From NCBI GenBank assembly GCA_038093975.1, contig JBBPTG010000001.1, positions 558,001 to 622,000 on the forward strand: a DNA stretch of 64,000 nucleotides. Direction: 5' to 3'. Below the pieces are notes generated by a model that worked only from the letters and a program-made list of their open reading frames with translations, did not search any database and was not told where the DNA came from. Both the position numbers and the translations under genes were made by a program. Below are positions 24,401 through 37,378 of this stretch, one piece after another (positions within the stretch are counted from its first letter, which is position 1; every line of letters begins with the position of its first letter). The DNA is from Chalciporus piperatus (taxonomy: Eukaryota; Basidiomycota; Agaricomycetes; Boletales; Boletaceae).

Positions 24401-25465
24401 TACAGGAACGACAGGTAGTGGAGCTGTGAAGGCATTCCTCTCGTGGCTCAGAGGAGAGCTCGTTACAGGCTGGGAGGGCAGCGGCTGTGTGTGGTTGCCA
24501 AAGCGAGATTCCGCCGAGGATGAATCAAGAGGAATGGAGTGAAAGGTGTTGACAAATGACCCTGAGTCTCGTACATTTACTATGGTGTCCACCTGAGACT
24601 GCTGGTCTAGAGGTGTAGGGTGGGCGGAGACCCCCTGATCGGAAAGGTGATCCTCGGCCTCATCTACGTGCAATGCCATTTCATCGTCGTGAGGAGCGAG
24701 AGACGATAGGAGCCGCATGGTATTGTGGCTTCGTTCCGGGGATTCGTCTCCTTCTGCAATAACAGACAGCTCGGTACCGCGAGCGCCAACCGGAAACGGC
24801 GCCAAGGATTCGGTTTGTATGTCTGAATATTGCTGGAGAGTAGGAGCATTAGGCTGTGGCTCACGCTCTACGGAAATAGTGATTTCGGGAATGTCCACAA
24901 TCTTGACGGATCTTGACTTTGGCTGTACCGCTGAATCGTTTGAAGATGATGATGCTGCGGGAGAGAGAATTTGGGGTTTCTGAATATTTGACAAGTCTTG
25001 GGTAGCTCTTTCCTTAGCCTGAAGGAGAGCTTTGTGAAAGTTGTTGACAGGCACGTCGTCCTTCGTGGTGCTCTCGTCCTAGGAATCACAATGAGAGGAG
25101 ATCATGGAGATAAAAGCAGACCTACGTCCAGCGAGAGAGATATGATGTTTTTGACCTTTGCAGCAGCTGCGGTGGCAGCCCTCGTTTTGCGGAGGGCATG
25201 CTTTTTGCGACCGGGGGTCTTGACGAGTTCGATGATCGGGCTATCTGACTGTAAATTCTACTAAATTGACCGGATAGCGCAAGGACAAGACGCACCCCTG
25301 CTTCGGACCTTCGAGTATTTGTTCAAGGTAATCATCGAGGAAGACGAACGCGTGGGTCTGGACCTGGTCCTCGAACAACTGGCGACAAGGATCGTTTTCC
25401 ATGGATGCTCGCACTGAGGTCATCCAAGCCTGTATTCCGCTTTCTTTCGCATATGTATTCGCCAT
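21488..25465 (-). CDS. INCENP (Sli15-like) chromosomal passenger scaffold
   Basis: Inner centromere protein: it binds and activates Aurora kinase and, with survivin and borealin, directs it to centromeres and the spindle midzone. The call rests on the C-terminal IN-box around residues 1178-1240. It contains DWAQSPELRQAL, NPDDIFGAI and the TSS motif in RTSSANWSGSD that Aurora phosphorylates. Before it lies a Lys/Glu/Arg single-helix stretch of about 100 residues (QQEEAERKNQ to VEMEKKNE), as expected. The N-terminal 60 residues (FLDDYLEQIL) fit the helical bundle that binds the other passengers. The 1258-residue product is larger than yeast Sli15, mostly through a Ser/Pro-rich middle. Five exons, all phases closing. 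The start is the first ATG; an upstream in-frame extension begins only with TTG. Confidence 0.9.
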
Positions 25466-25651
25466 GATCTTGCACTTTGTGGACGACTCTTTCCGAGTCG
25501 GAGTCTTTCGTCGTCGCAGCGATGCGATGCGGGGAGGGGACGCCAAACACGGGTATACACCGAAAGAGCGCGTCGGTCACATGATCGTATGTCGCGGCAC
25601 TGCCACCCTCCTTAAACGTTTACGCTGGCGCTCAAGAAATAGATAAAAGCG
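25466..25651. promoter_or_regulatory. divergent promoter, INCENP / GRAM membrane protein
   Basis: A gap of 186 bp between divergent ATGs must serve both genes. I see no clear TATA box or repeated element. Confidence 0.3.
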
Positions 25652-27858
25652 ATGCCCTTGACAACGCGGAATATGCCCACCACGTCGGAGCCCGCGCAGC
25701 AGCTCCCTTATACCCCTCTTCACCGGCGCAATACGCCAAATTCAGCTGACATGGATGCCAGGAGCAGCCAGAGAGCGAACACTCTCCCAGAGCAGGATCC
25801 TCAGCCCTTGACGGAGGCTCAGCTGCGGCACCTGTACGAAGAAGAAGAGGTTGAACGGTTCATCTCACTCTTCTCTGCTGTGAGTGTCACCTTCACTTAT
25901 CCGTATCTTGCTTGCGAAACCCCCCAGTATGTCACAGAAGTCAGGCTACCTCAGGGGCCCACCGATTCTGAAACAGTGGCGTCAGGGGAGACTGACGAAA
26001 CAGAGGGTTCCGGCAATATCACCGAGAGGGCACCTTCCCTTTCCCCCGCCAATCCCTCACTTTCAGAGTTCATTGCCTATGTAAGTGCGCGGATGTTTAA
26101 AGCCCGGCTGACTTCTGAACTGTGTAGAACTACATTTTACGGTACCTTCCATCAGCCACGCGCGTCCCGTCGACGTTTACTCTCAAACGTCTGAGATTAA
26201 CTAGCCAACGACTTTATTTGGCCACACTTCCACCGTACCAGGCATTTCTGTTGGATTTAGCACATTTGGCTCTGTGGAAAGACAACCAGCGTAGCTTGAA
26301 GTACTGTTTAGTGAGTTGAATTCAACCCTGCGTCTCCACTGCTCTCACATGCTTCAAGGCCTTTTGGGTCTTATGGTTTTTTGACTTGCTTCTCCCTGCG
26401 TTCTTTTTTCGCATTTTATTTGGTCTTCTCCAACACCGTTTATTGCCTTACCCTACCCTGCGAGAGCTGCAGGAACGGCGTCAGGAGGCTGCGCGTGCCC
26501 TCAAGTTTGGAGAGATAATGCAACAACGCCTTTCTGTCACGACACTTGGACCCATCGAGATGTGGAAGCTTTTTAAGCTATACAAACTTGGGGAAAAAGA
26601 GAAACCAATAGGTGCGGTGAATGGTGCAACCGATAGTAACCGCCATGAATGGACGTCAGTGAACAACGCAGACTCGTCCACTCTTATAGTAGAAACTCGA
26701 AATGACGAGGAGGATTTGAAACGCGATTTGTTGCGTCTCTTGGAAATGGCTGCCGATTTCCATGAGAGAATCAAAAAGTACGTTCCCTGTTGAGGAGGAG
26801 CTCAATGTTTAACGTGATACGGAGTGCAGTATCTACACTTGGCGTCGTCCACACGTGTCCCGTCGCTATGCGATAGTAAGTAGTATTCACCATTTTTGTT
26901 ACCCCCCCTTACTAATTGCTGTTATAGTTGCTCTCATTAGTTTGCTTTTGCACTCTCATACTCCCAACGCAGTATGTTGCCAAATCCATTTGCTGGTTTG
27001 GAGGCATGCTATTCTGGCATGTTCCACCTGTCATCGCTGCCCTTCCCCACGAAGACAGAGCACGGCAAGTACAACTGTCTCCGACGCTTCCGCATCTTCA
27101 TGTCTGCTTTCCAGGTTACCACTCCCGTTTAGTGACGCGCCAACAGATGCCGACTATGCCCTCGACCTGATAGCTAGGCGTGTTGCGGCCGGGCAGGATG
27201 TTGGAATGGCTTTACGTCGCGCAAACCAGTCACATCACACATTCGGCGCCTCTACGGATTCCCTGGCGTCTGTATCAGATGGTACTTCCTCTGAGGCTCG
27301 GCCCTCTGAGAATGATGGTATTAACTGGAAGAAGTGGAGCGAACGAGTCGCCCAAGGCAAGTCATTAATGGAGGATGGCAGGCAATTGTTGTCAAATCGT
27401 GTATGTAGCCCGCGATCATCCATCCCAAGCTGACTCATGGGGTTTTTAGGCCTCACGAACCCAGACCTCTCGAGAGACATCTGTTTTTCCTTCAGCGACT
27501 GAGCAAGCGCAGGGTAAGTTGCCATTCGTTCTGTATACTCGATAATGTGCGTTGTGCTCAAGGTTTCTGATCAGTGTTCGTCGCACAATATGCTTCCTCT
27601 CCTGGTTTGATCACATTAACATCTACCACCCTTTCTTTCACCCCCATCACGACGAGCCGTGCTAGACTTGTCATATCCCGTGATCGACTGCGTGGCGTGA
27701 AGAAATCTGGCCTTATGACAGGTCTCACAGTTACGTGGATTCCCGCAGAGTCGGTGGATGGGAAAGAAAGAGAGGAGAGATTCCATTGGGTCGGCAATCG
27801 TGATGAGCTGTTTGCCAGGCTTCTTGGTCCTAATGGAGGACGTTGGGTGAGGGTATGA
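25652..27858 (+). CDS. GRAM-domain multi-pass membrane protein (GRAMD4-like)
   Basis: A 599-residue membrane protein. The first 125 residues are polar. An amphipathic region precedes TM1 (about 190-212, starting AFWVLWFFDLLLPAFF). A charged loop follows, then a hydrophobic pair at about 344-383 ending GGMLFWHVPPVIAALP, which resembles the GRAMD4 membrane region. The C-terminal 95 residues (about 505-599) look like a GRAM domain: LITLTSTTLSFTPI, then a Lys/Arg-rich lipid-binding strand, ending LLGPNGGRWVRV. GRAM proteins bind membrane lipids at ER contact sites; that role here is inference. Nine exons; the sixth intron has a GC donor. Family assignment is moderate; the topology is plain from the sequence. 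Confidence 0.72.
27065..27114 (+). other. GC-AG intron in GRAM-protein gene
   Basis: CG|GCAAGT to TTTCCAG, 50 nt. It joins EDRAR to LPLPFSDAP in frame. The nearby GT (GCAA|GTACAA) gives the wrong phase and an early stop. Confidence 0.75.
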
Positions 27859-28177
27859 ATGATTCGATGAACACTGAGCGCTGAGCTATGAATCAATGTA
27901 TCACATTTGGGTTCAATTGAGGTCCGTGCATATGGTGATGGCTTCGCTCTTAGTTTTTGTGCTTCTGTCCAAGTTCGTTCATCATAGGATTTGGCCTGGA
28001 CGACTCCGCCATACAAGGTGTGCCTCTCGCGAGCTGTCTCTCTCTTTTCTTCACTCCACCCTTGTGCTCTCTCCTTTGTGCTGTTATTTGACGGTTCGGT
28101 GTGCAATCCTTGAATCTGTACGTCGCATTGAACCTCGTCCTACACGCTAAATCACATCCGTACCTTCTAGAGCCACG
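27859..28177. other. intergenic region upstream of REC8, no gene seen
   Basis: It contains the 3' flank of the GRAM gene and presumably the REC8 promoter. I looked for a URS1-like GGCGGCTA element and found none. Confidence 0.4.
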
Positions 28178-31100
28178 ATGTTTTTTTCTTCGGACCTGCT
28201 GTCGAAGAGAGACAGCGGGTTTGGTCTTTTGTGGTAGATAACCCTCGCAGTGGTCCTCCACGAACCCACGAAGATCTGATGGATATATGCGCAGGCTTGC
28301 TGCCACACTTGGGTCTAAATCCGCCTTCAGAAAACTCCCTAAACGCTCTGTGATGACCGCTGACATCTCTCAGCTTTGTGAACTTATTGCGACACCAACG
28401 GAGCCCCTGGCTCTCCGCCTTTCCTCCAATTTACTGGTCGGTGCTGCCCGGTGTGTAATCTGCCAAAAACCACCTTTTTGTCACCTCACGCTACACTTTC
28501 TTAGTGTATACAAGGGTAACGGATGCTTCTAGGATTGAGAACTCTTATTGACAACTTAAAAGTCAAACAAGAAATATTTTTGACAGATGTAACATCATGC
28601 TTCAATGCCCTAAGACGAGTTGAAAACCAGCTTCGGTCGATGACCGCGTCAGAGGGTCAGCTTCAAATGGCGCAACCAAGCGTAAAGTCTGTCTTCGCTT
28701 ATCTTGTGTAAATCCTGCTTAATGGTACCCATAGATCATCTGCGGTGACCCTACGAGTGGACCCAAGAGCAGCTTTCTCGATGGACTTTGATGCTATGGT
28801 GATGGTAGGTGATATCCGCCTCGGTTCCAACAGACCCTCGACTAACCCCCCACCAGAACTGGGATGAATACCTGGTACTCGGAGGTATGTCACGGTCGCG
28901 CACGCTGAGTGGGATGCTGAATGCCTGCTAATCGTCATTGATGCGTAGGTGACAATGATGCCGGCGACGACGACGACTACAACCCCAAAGACAAGAAAGC
29001 GAAGGTGAAGGTGAAGGCATCAACTGCAGACCCGGAGGTTGCCCGCGCCAGTGCGCATACACTCCCCGAGAACCACGAGTTCCTCCTTGGGAACTCCTTC
29101 GATGCGTCCTTTGGAGGAAGTGGTGCGACGGCCTTCTCATCCTCTCAGATTGGAGGCTTCGGCTTCGATGACACGTTTGACGGGTTGGACATCGGGGAGG
29201 GAGTCGGGGAGGATCTCGTAAGAGAGCTCGGAGAGGGATGGGGAGGAAGTCCATTCAAAGAAGCCGCAGAGTAGTTCCTTTCTCTGTGATCGTTGACCAC
29301 TGGCAAGGCTGACGATGATCAGGCAAGCTTCGCAGGATGAAGAACCACCTATTTATACGAATTTTGACATGGAGGATTTGGGCTATGCAATGGCAGATCT
29401 CGAGGAACCCGTCAATGTCGCACAGGATGTTGGACGTGAGCTTCACATCCTGCCTTTGAATTCAGAGCATCCTCTAACTGATCTCGACTACCTCAGGTCA
29501 GGCTGAGCTCTCTGAATCTGGTAAGTTCACCAGTCCAACTCAGAATAACATACTGCCTCGGTTGGATTTTTCTGATTCCCCTCGCTGCCACAGCGAAGTC
29601 AGTCGAGTCCGAGACTGCCGCCAGCCTTCCCGCCTCTCCCCATGCTGAGGCGCAGGTTCAGCAAGAACATGCAGGGGAAATCAAACACAAAAATAAAGAC
29701 GTCACCCCAAAGAAGGCTAAGCGTCAAAGGCCTGTACTTGATGCTAGAACGGAACTTACAGACGATGAATTGAAGGTGAGTATTAAATGTTGACTGCTTT
29801 CTTCGCTTGATTTGTTTGCCAACAGGCCGCTCGCGCGCGTTACTTAGAGAATCAAAACGCAATTCGTTGCGGATTGGATCTTAAGAAATTCGAAAAGGAC
29901 CAAGCTGGGCTGATTCATAGCCTGCTCTGGGACGCTCCGGGTAGCGGTAAGCTATCCAGAATACTGTTAGGATGTCAGCCTGACCCCCTCCAGTACATGC
30001 GAAGGAGCTGGTCGATTTTTGGATTGACCATTTCAAGGCTCATGTCGAAGCAAGGTCCGGGCTCCTTATAGAGCCACGAGGTACGATACACAGACGTTTC
30101 TCTAGTCACCTTTCCCAATTGCATGATAGATGGGATACCCGTTCAAAAACGCCGGAAGGTCTCCCCCCCTTCACCAATCCAGCAAGCGGAACAGCCGCAG
30201 GATAGATCTCCGCTGTCTACGACTAATCACTGGGGCAATGATGAGGCACTTGCCGAGGCAGATTATATGGATGTTGACTTTAATTACAATCCAGGCGGTT
30301 TGTCATCGTCGGACCATTCCTCGCTCCCTCTTGTACTAATACGATTCACAACAGCGCAGTGGGACGACTATACGCCAAACACCAAAAACTTGCGCTCTTC
30401 AGAGGTCTGTTTGATTTTATGGTTTCTAGAACACGCTGCTGACGTTCTGTAGGAACCTGGACAAGCGCGTCACGCTTCTCAACCCCCGCCTGCTCTCTCG
30501 GATACCTTTAATTCCCAACGCAGTTCTCTCTTTCCATGGGATATGGCGGGGATTAGTTCCTCTATTTCCGGTCACGAAGGGCGACTGCGACTTCGCAGCA
30601 GCGATAGGATGAGCGTAGAACCAGCAGATGCCAGACTTCGACCAAGTTCAGTGAGCCAAAAGGGAAGCTCTTTGCCCAGCGTTCCCGGAAGTCTTCGAGT
30701 CGCATCCCCAGCAGTCGTTTTACGAGGAACTCCAATTGACGATGATTTCGCGTTTGAAGGTCCACAATGTCTCGAGCAACATATGAATGTACTGATCAAA
30801 ATCCCTCTGTAGTTCCTATGGACAACTCGGCACTCTCACAGCAGTCTGAGGTCAATCACATCGCTCTTGAAAAGAACAGCCTCAATTTCCTGGAGTTCGA
30901 TTTCTCCCTTTCATAGTCTGGAGGCACGCATCGCTGACTTCTTCCTCAGGTATGCAAAGATGCAGCACATGTCACGTTCGGGTAACCAGCATCTTGCATT
31001 CGAAGATATTGTCCCAATGGCAACCAGCACGGCCCACGTCGCGGCTGCTGCGCTGTACCACTGTCTTGGTAGGCTCAATGTTGTTTGTGCCAGGTGTTTG

Positions 31101-31188
31101 CTAAATCTCCGCAGTCCTTGCCACCAAGGACCTCCTGCATTTGACTCAGGAAGAAGCATACGGACCCATTAACATCCGGATTAAATAG
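28178..31188 (+). CDS. REC8: Rec8/Rad21-family kleisin, probably meiotic Rec8
   Basis: Alpha-kleisin that closes the cohesin ring between Smc1 and Smc3. The 697-residue protein starts MFFSSDLLSKRDSGFGLLWL. This is the kleisin N-terminal helix in the form typical of Rec8 (LA followed by ATLGSKSAFRKLPKRS) rather than Rad21. The N domain continues with LALRLSSNLLVGAARVYKVK. The middle is acidic and variable. The C-terminal winged helix shows HLAFEDIVPMATSTAHVAAA and ends LATKDLLHLTQEEAYGPI. Eighteen exons are needed, one of 11 nt (28505-28515) and one of 24 nt. One 57-nt intron (30298-30354) lacks a stop and could be retained in frame. The Rec8 rather than Rad21 label is an inference from the N-terminus. 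Confidence 0.85.
28505..28515 (+). other. 11-nt microexon in REC8
   Basis: TGTATACAAGG lies between acceptor TTTCTTAG and donor GTAACG. It encodes the VYK of ARVYKVKQEIF, a highly conserved kleisin motif. Flanking introns are 54 and 47 nt, and the frame closes only when it is included. Confidence 0.82.
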
Positions 31189-31537
31189 GGGAGCGAGACG
31201 AGACCAACAACCTTTTCCTTTGAAATTGCCAAACCCTGTATGTTCGAACGTTGTGAATAGCACTGTATGTATCGGCTCGCATCGCCGAAGTTCCAACGGC
31301 CGACATTATGAACGATCACGGCACTGCAGTGCCCTTTGCAGAATTTTATAATCAGGCCATTTGGAACGACTCACAGGCTGCCACATAGTCCAGGTTAGGT
31401 CGAAGACTTACACACCCATATATATGTTTTTGGGACGTTTTTCTATCCTCAAACTCAGTCGCACTTCGTCTAGGTTATATACACCTACCTCCCTCTGCCT
31501 CCGAGGGCCTGTCCGCCCTTTTGTCCGATATCAGCCT
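31189..31537. other. REC8 3' flank and IDI1 promoter/leader
   Basis: No separate gene. An in-frame ATG at 31424 extends the IDI1 frame by 38 codons and could give a presequence-bearing isoform. The rest appears non-coding. Confidence 0.45.
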
Positions 31538-32456
<919 letters not shown>

Positions 32457-33099
32457 GGGACATTCCTCTATTCACTGTCCGGATCTCGATGATAGACGTA
32501 CGATGTAGGTATCGATCACTGTTTTCCTGCTTGAGCTCGGGTCACCGATCCACTCAAATAATTTACCCCGTGCCAAGGAACGCCGGCCTTAGACCTGCGC
32601 AAGGCAGTGTGGGAGGTGTTCCTGCATACCTTTGGCACCTTGGAAAGATCTTGGTGGTGAAAAACCGAGAAGAATTCAACTCCCCTACTACTACCCAGCC
32701 GCTCGGAGGAAACTGACTGTTCCGAGTCTCTGGGAAAGTTCACTTCCGAGCACGCCCAAGAGGGGTCATGATCGTGAGCCAGCTTGGTCTTGGCTACGTT
32801 TCATGCTAGCAATTGCAGGTTGGATTCCTTGACTCGAGAATTTGGGCTGCATGCTTAGCGTATTGGAGTAAGCTGTGGCGCATTTGCACAATTGCATTTG
32901 CATTTGCATTTGCATCAAATTTTCATTTCAACATCCTGAACATAAACCGCGACGACTCCGGCTTGTTGATAACCTTGAGAGGTCTTGAGCCTACCCATCA
33001 CTCCCTATCTGCCCTTTGATTCAAATCTTGCTTTTGTCGCTCCTTTGCCCCTGGCGGGTATCTTCTCCTTTCTATCATTTCTACCACCATTGCCCGGCC
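32457..33099. other. intergenic, 3' of IDI1 and 5' of O-fucosyltransferase-like gene
   Basis: 643 bp without a supported gene. Short open frames on both strands lack family resemblance. A GCATTT tandem repeat is the only structured element. Confidence 0.45.
32894..32915 (+). repeat. (GCATTT)3.7 short tandem repeat
   Basis: Three full copies of GCATTT and one GCAT, about 185 bp before the ATG of the next gene. It could be a simple microsatellite or a promoter element; the sequence alone does not say. Confidence 0.6.
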
Positions 33100-35359
33100 A
33101 TGTGGCTCACCTCAGCTCGTTCGGCCCCGCTCCTACCGTCCGACTACAGTCATAGTGCAATCAAACATGTCTCTCGGAGGCGACGCACTATCCTTATCGT
33201 CTCCCTACTTTCTGCAGTGGTCATCATTGCTAGCGCCATTCGGACGTTTGACTTAGAGGTTGCCTTTGCGTCGAAACGCCCAGATAATATATCTCCCGAG
33301 ATACCAGCTGAGGATGTCATACCTCCACATGATTCACCCACTATGGATAGCCCCCATAGCCCTACCCTCGTCGACACGTCGCCGCCATCAGATGCAGACC
33401 CTGAAGAACCAATTTACTTTTCGAAAGAGCACTTGTCCATGGACGAGATAGGAGAGATGGTTTCGCGGACCAAGGGCTTTTATACGCGCGAGTACAGTCT
33501 CGGGCTAGGTTGGAATAATGTGTGTCTCCTTGTATGATTTATCTCGTTCTCGTTGTTAACGCACTCATCGTAGGTCCGATATATCATCGAAGCCTCAGTG
33601 TGGCAAGCCAGGCTTTTGAACCGCACGCTTATTCTTCCCTCCTTTGTGTATGCTCGTTCGTGCGCCTACGAGGTGTATGTCCTTGCGATGAATCACTTCT
33701 CAATTATCTCTCACTTCCCCACAGTTCCGTCTGTGCAGATCAAGCTCCAATGCTCAACAAAGGAGATGCAATAGGATGGAACGACTGGCGCAAACTTCCG
33801 ATCGACCAACAAATGGGATGGCAAATACCCATTTCTGTCATGCTCAATATCACGCAGTTGAGAAGATTCCAACCGGTCATCACCGCCGCCGAATATTTTC
33901 AATACGCTGGGCTACCCGAAACACTCGAGACAAACAGTGGATATTGGGACCGTAGGGCATACCAACAACCCTCGGATCCACACGCTGTACACAGTGACCG
34001 GACACACGGAAAGCCCACTCTCTTTGTGATCGAGAATGCATGGTACGACCCGGACGACGTTACTCGCGTCGACATGATACCGAATTCCATGAAGGAGCGC
34101 GGTGGTTGGATAGCTAGAAACGAGAGCGCCGTTCAAACTGGCCAGTGGGAGAGCAGTGACAACGACTCAGCTCACCTGCACCTCAAAAGCTTACTCCCAA
34201 ACAACAAGATAGTCGAGTGGAACGACGCGCGAAGTGCTGTCAGACAGTTGGCCGTTCAGATGCCCAAGGCAGTTGGTTTCGACTCCGCTACATCTCAGGA
34301 CCTGGAGAGCGACGAGTTTGTCGAAGAAGTGCTGAATAAGCATGGCTTCGAGGTCCTTTATACCTTCGAAGGCGCGTAAGTACTGAAATTACCTTCTGCG
34401 GTCAGTGCGGTCAGTAATTCAACAACAGCGTGGGGATGGACTTTGTCAAGCATGTTGTTATGTCCATGCGACAGGTGGCATTGAGGTCCAGCATACGCGG
34501 GTTTGTCGAGGATTACGCGGATATCGATGCGGATATCGTCGTGCTTGCCGGTGAGACACACCTCTCAAGAAAGCCGGTGGGTACTTGGGTGTCTTTCGTT
34601 GCCACAGCAGACTAACCCTTGATGATATCGTCCAGGGCCAAATGCGCTTTACCTCTCAGTCTATGCAAGAATTGTTCCAACGGGTGGTGCTACACCATGT
34701 CGTTCCCCTGGACAAGGTGTACGATCTTGCAAGGAAACTGGATTTCCGCATTTCTGAAATGAACGGGGGACGACAGTGGCTGGCTTCGCATATTCGCCGA
34801 GGAGACTGTGAGTGTTCGATTCGATGCAAAGCACTCCGCTGACTTGTGCAGTTGTCACTGTTGGCTGGGCTTGGGGCGACTCGCACATCGGACACCTCGA
34901 TCGAGTACTGGAGCACCTTGATCAAGGCCGAAAGTTGCTTCAGTCAGAACACCCTTACACTCCTTATTCCGTTCCAGACATTACCCCGGATGCCTCGATA
35001 TCTCATCGAGATCCACCTGAAGAGGGAGACCGGCAAGTTCTGACTTGTTTCTAAGCATATCTCCTTGTGTGACGGTGCTATTTCCCAGGTTTTTCATTGC
35101 TACGGACGAAAGCGATCCAGAGAAACTGCGTTATTTCTCTGAGCAAGGAGCACTGATGTTTCGCGATCTTATCACCTTTGACGATCGCCACGAGTTTGGC
35201 TGGGGAATGTTGTTCTCCGATATCATCGGTCTTGTGGAGCAGGCCACTCTTGCTAGGGCATCCTACTTTTACGGTTCAGCGATGAGTTCGTTTACCGGTG
35301 GGGTTTTCAACATGAGGGCCGTGTTGGGAGCAGAGGAGAGTACGGCCTTGGCAGATTGA
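33100..35359 (+). CDS. type II membrane O-fucosyltransferase-like glycosyltransferase
   Basis: A 647-residue protein with a short cytosolic N-terminus ending in four arginines, one signal-anchor (about 30-47, ILIVSLLSAVVIIASAI) and a long lumenal domain. The HIRRGDF motif at about 492-498 matches the nucleotide-sugar binding H/RxRRGDF motif of the GDP-fucose O-fucosyltransferase superfamily. Further fold-like segments are FYTREYSLGLGWNN near the start of the lumenal domain, FFIATDESDPEKLRYF, and SDIIGLVEQATLARASYFYGS. Acceptor and donor substrates cannot be read from sequence. Seven exons; intron 6 (35033-35088) has a GC donor, and intron 2 uses GTATGT two bases inside an apparent GTGTAT to keep the frame. 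Golgi or ER residence is inferred from the anchor. Confidence 0.78.
35033..35088 (+). other. GC-AG intron in O-fucosyltransferase-like gene
   Basis: CG|GCAAGT to TTTCCCAG, 56 nt. It joins EEGDR to FFIATDESD. The alternative GT donor two codons on gives a wrong frame. Confidence 0.75.
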
Positions 35360-35535
35360 TAAACTAGACTTTCTTTCACGGGAGGAGTCCCTCCCTCCAG
35401 ACATTCGACTTGCATAGACCCACACATATTGTATACACACCACATCTTGATAACTTACTGGTACACCACAGAATTGGACTATAGTTACATCATATCATGA
35501 CTTCGTAACTTCCGCAGAGTAATAGGGTATTCCGT

Positions 35536-37002
35536 TCACATGCGTCCTGAGGTGCTACGAGATTCTGGTTTGGAACGTATTCGTGCCCCGCGGAAAACCC
35601 ATATCTCCTGCTTGCTGCTGAACCCAAAAAATCCTGTTCTGGGAAGCGGGACTGTGGCCTCCAGGTTGTATCCCAGATGGCCGATTTCTTGTAATGCGTG
35701 AGACGCAAAGACGTCTCGGTTCAGTTCCGGTCCTACACAGTGGACTATTCAGAGAAGCTGACCAAAATGATAGATGACTACGAACCTCCAAATGCATTGC
35801 GTTTCAGTTCGACAGTGTAAATTTCCTCTTCGCTCGCGCTCTGTGCAGCTATTTTAAAGGGCCAGGCGTTCCGTAGGCGAGGCCCAAGCTGCTCGCCCAC
35901 GCGACGGGGCGGCCGGACAAGGGTCATCCTGTGCCCAGACTGAGACATATAGGCAACGAAGAATTCGGAGTCTGGGTCTTCGGCAACATCTCGGAATACA
36001 AGTTGCGGGTACTGCGGTACAGTATCAGTACGGAACTTGAAGCTTCGTGACGGGCCGACAATATTACCGAATAGTCTGAATGTAATGAAGTCAAATACTG
36101 ATATCCCTGGTTACGAAATGGTGATCAGAGTCACTGCTGTCAAGAAAATGGGGAAATAAACGAACTCGGCGGCACAAGCAAGTAAACAACTCTGCGATCA
36201 TCCGTTTCACACTTGAAATATATATTGTCAGGGAAGAGGAAAGCTGGGCAGTACAATACGCACATGATGGCATCGGATCCTGTGGCGCTCCAAGGATTTC
36301 TGGAGAATGTAACGCGCCACGAGTGGGGGGACGTCATCTGGCTGGATACCCCGTGGGGCCACATTGGCATGATATGCTCCCTAATCTCATCGAGGGAATC
36401 CTGGTATGCGATATTTCCCAGGCGAAGTTCACACGTCCCATAGAATGAGACAAACAAGTGGTCTGGAGCGATGACGGCATTTTAAGCCAGTCAGGGATCA
36501 GGAGAGCGAAGAACTCACCGGGCGTGAAGGCGGGGTTAGATTTGGTGCGGGTACGGGTCATTGGTGCCAATCGCTGGCGTGTACTGGAGTTGGTTCTCGA
36601 CCTCTCGAGCGGCACGGCGGTGAAAGAGTGAGACCGTTTGATGCCATTCTTCTTTAAAGCCGACCTGAGTGGCGGCTTCTCAGAGAGAGGGTTGGGCTTG
36701 GACGTGGACGCTCTCTTGGTACGTGGTTTTGGAGTGTGTCCTGCATCAGTCAAGTCTGGGTTTGTCGGTATGAACGGCATGTCCCTCGGGGGAGATGGAC
36801 GAGGGGGAGCGGGCTGGGGAAACGCGACTTTTTCTCTTGCCCAGTCCGGTGCTGTGTGGGAAGGGCTGAAAGAGGGTTGTGCGCCCATAAAATTGGGACG
36901 CGGTGGTGGTGGCCCCTGGGGGTATCCTGGTGGGATATAGGTATGGTAGGGCTGGCCGTAGTAGGGAAAAGCAGCGCTATTCTGTACGAACGCGGTATGC
37001 AT
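35536..37002 (-). CDS. unrecognised proline-rich protein
   Basis: I do not recognise the family. The five-exon model gives 408 residues. The N-terminal 160 are disordered and rich in Pro, Ser and Arg (YIPPGYPQGPPPPRPNF; RTRTKSNPAFTP). The rest looks folded: a beta-rich stretch with ELRLGNIAYQDSLDEI, then VVYLLVPPRISVFDFITF and WPFKIAAQSASEEEIYTVEL, ending STSGRM. No signal peptide or membrane segment is visible. Exon 3 is only 26 nt (36191-36166). The preceding 72-nt intron (36263-36192) has no in-frame stop and could be retained. It is divergent from MPC1 and convergent with the fucosyltransferase-like gene. The exons connect smoothly, so I believe it is a real gene of unknown role. Confidence 0.62.
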
Positions 37003-37378
37003 TTGTACTAGTGGTAGGATGGACAGAGGGCAGGGTGGAGATCAGCCCTGCGATAAAGGAGTGCCTGCAGGTGCATGGCTGGCAGGTGAACGCAAACGAG
37101 GGTACGCGGACCTACAACGTGTACAATACAAATTGCCTTTCTGGGGAAATATCCAAGTAGACGCCCCGAGTATGTTTTCTGTCCTGCCTGTCGTGAGCTC
37201 CGTATTTTGTCGCACCTCGTCCAATACGTGAATCTGCACTGACCATACCTCAACCACTGCATCCAACGTGCTCACACTGACAGTACTGATCCTCGGAACG
37301 GCCGCCTATGATCTGAGTCACGTGATGTTGTTAATTTATATCGACGACGATTCGACGACCATCAATTTGGATTCAATC
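37003..37378. promoter_or_regulatory. divergent promoter, Pro-rich protein / MPC1
   Basis: 376 bp between divergent ATGs, with no gene inside and no clear box. Short open frames on both strands are chance. Confidence 0.3.
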
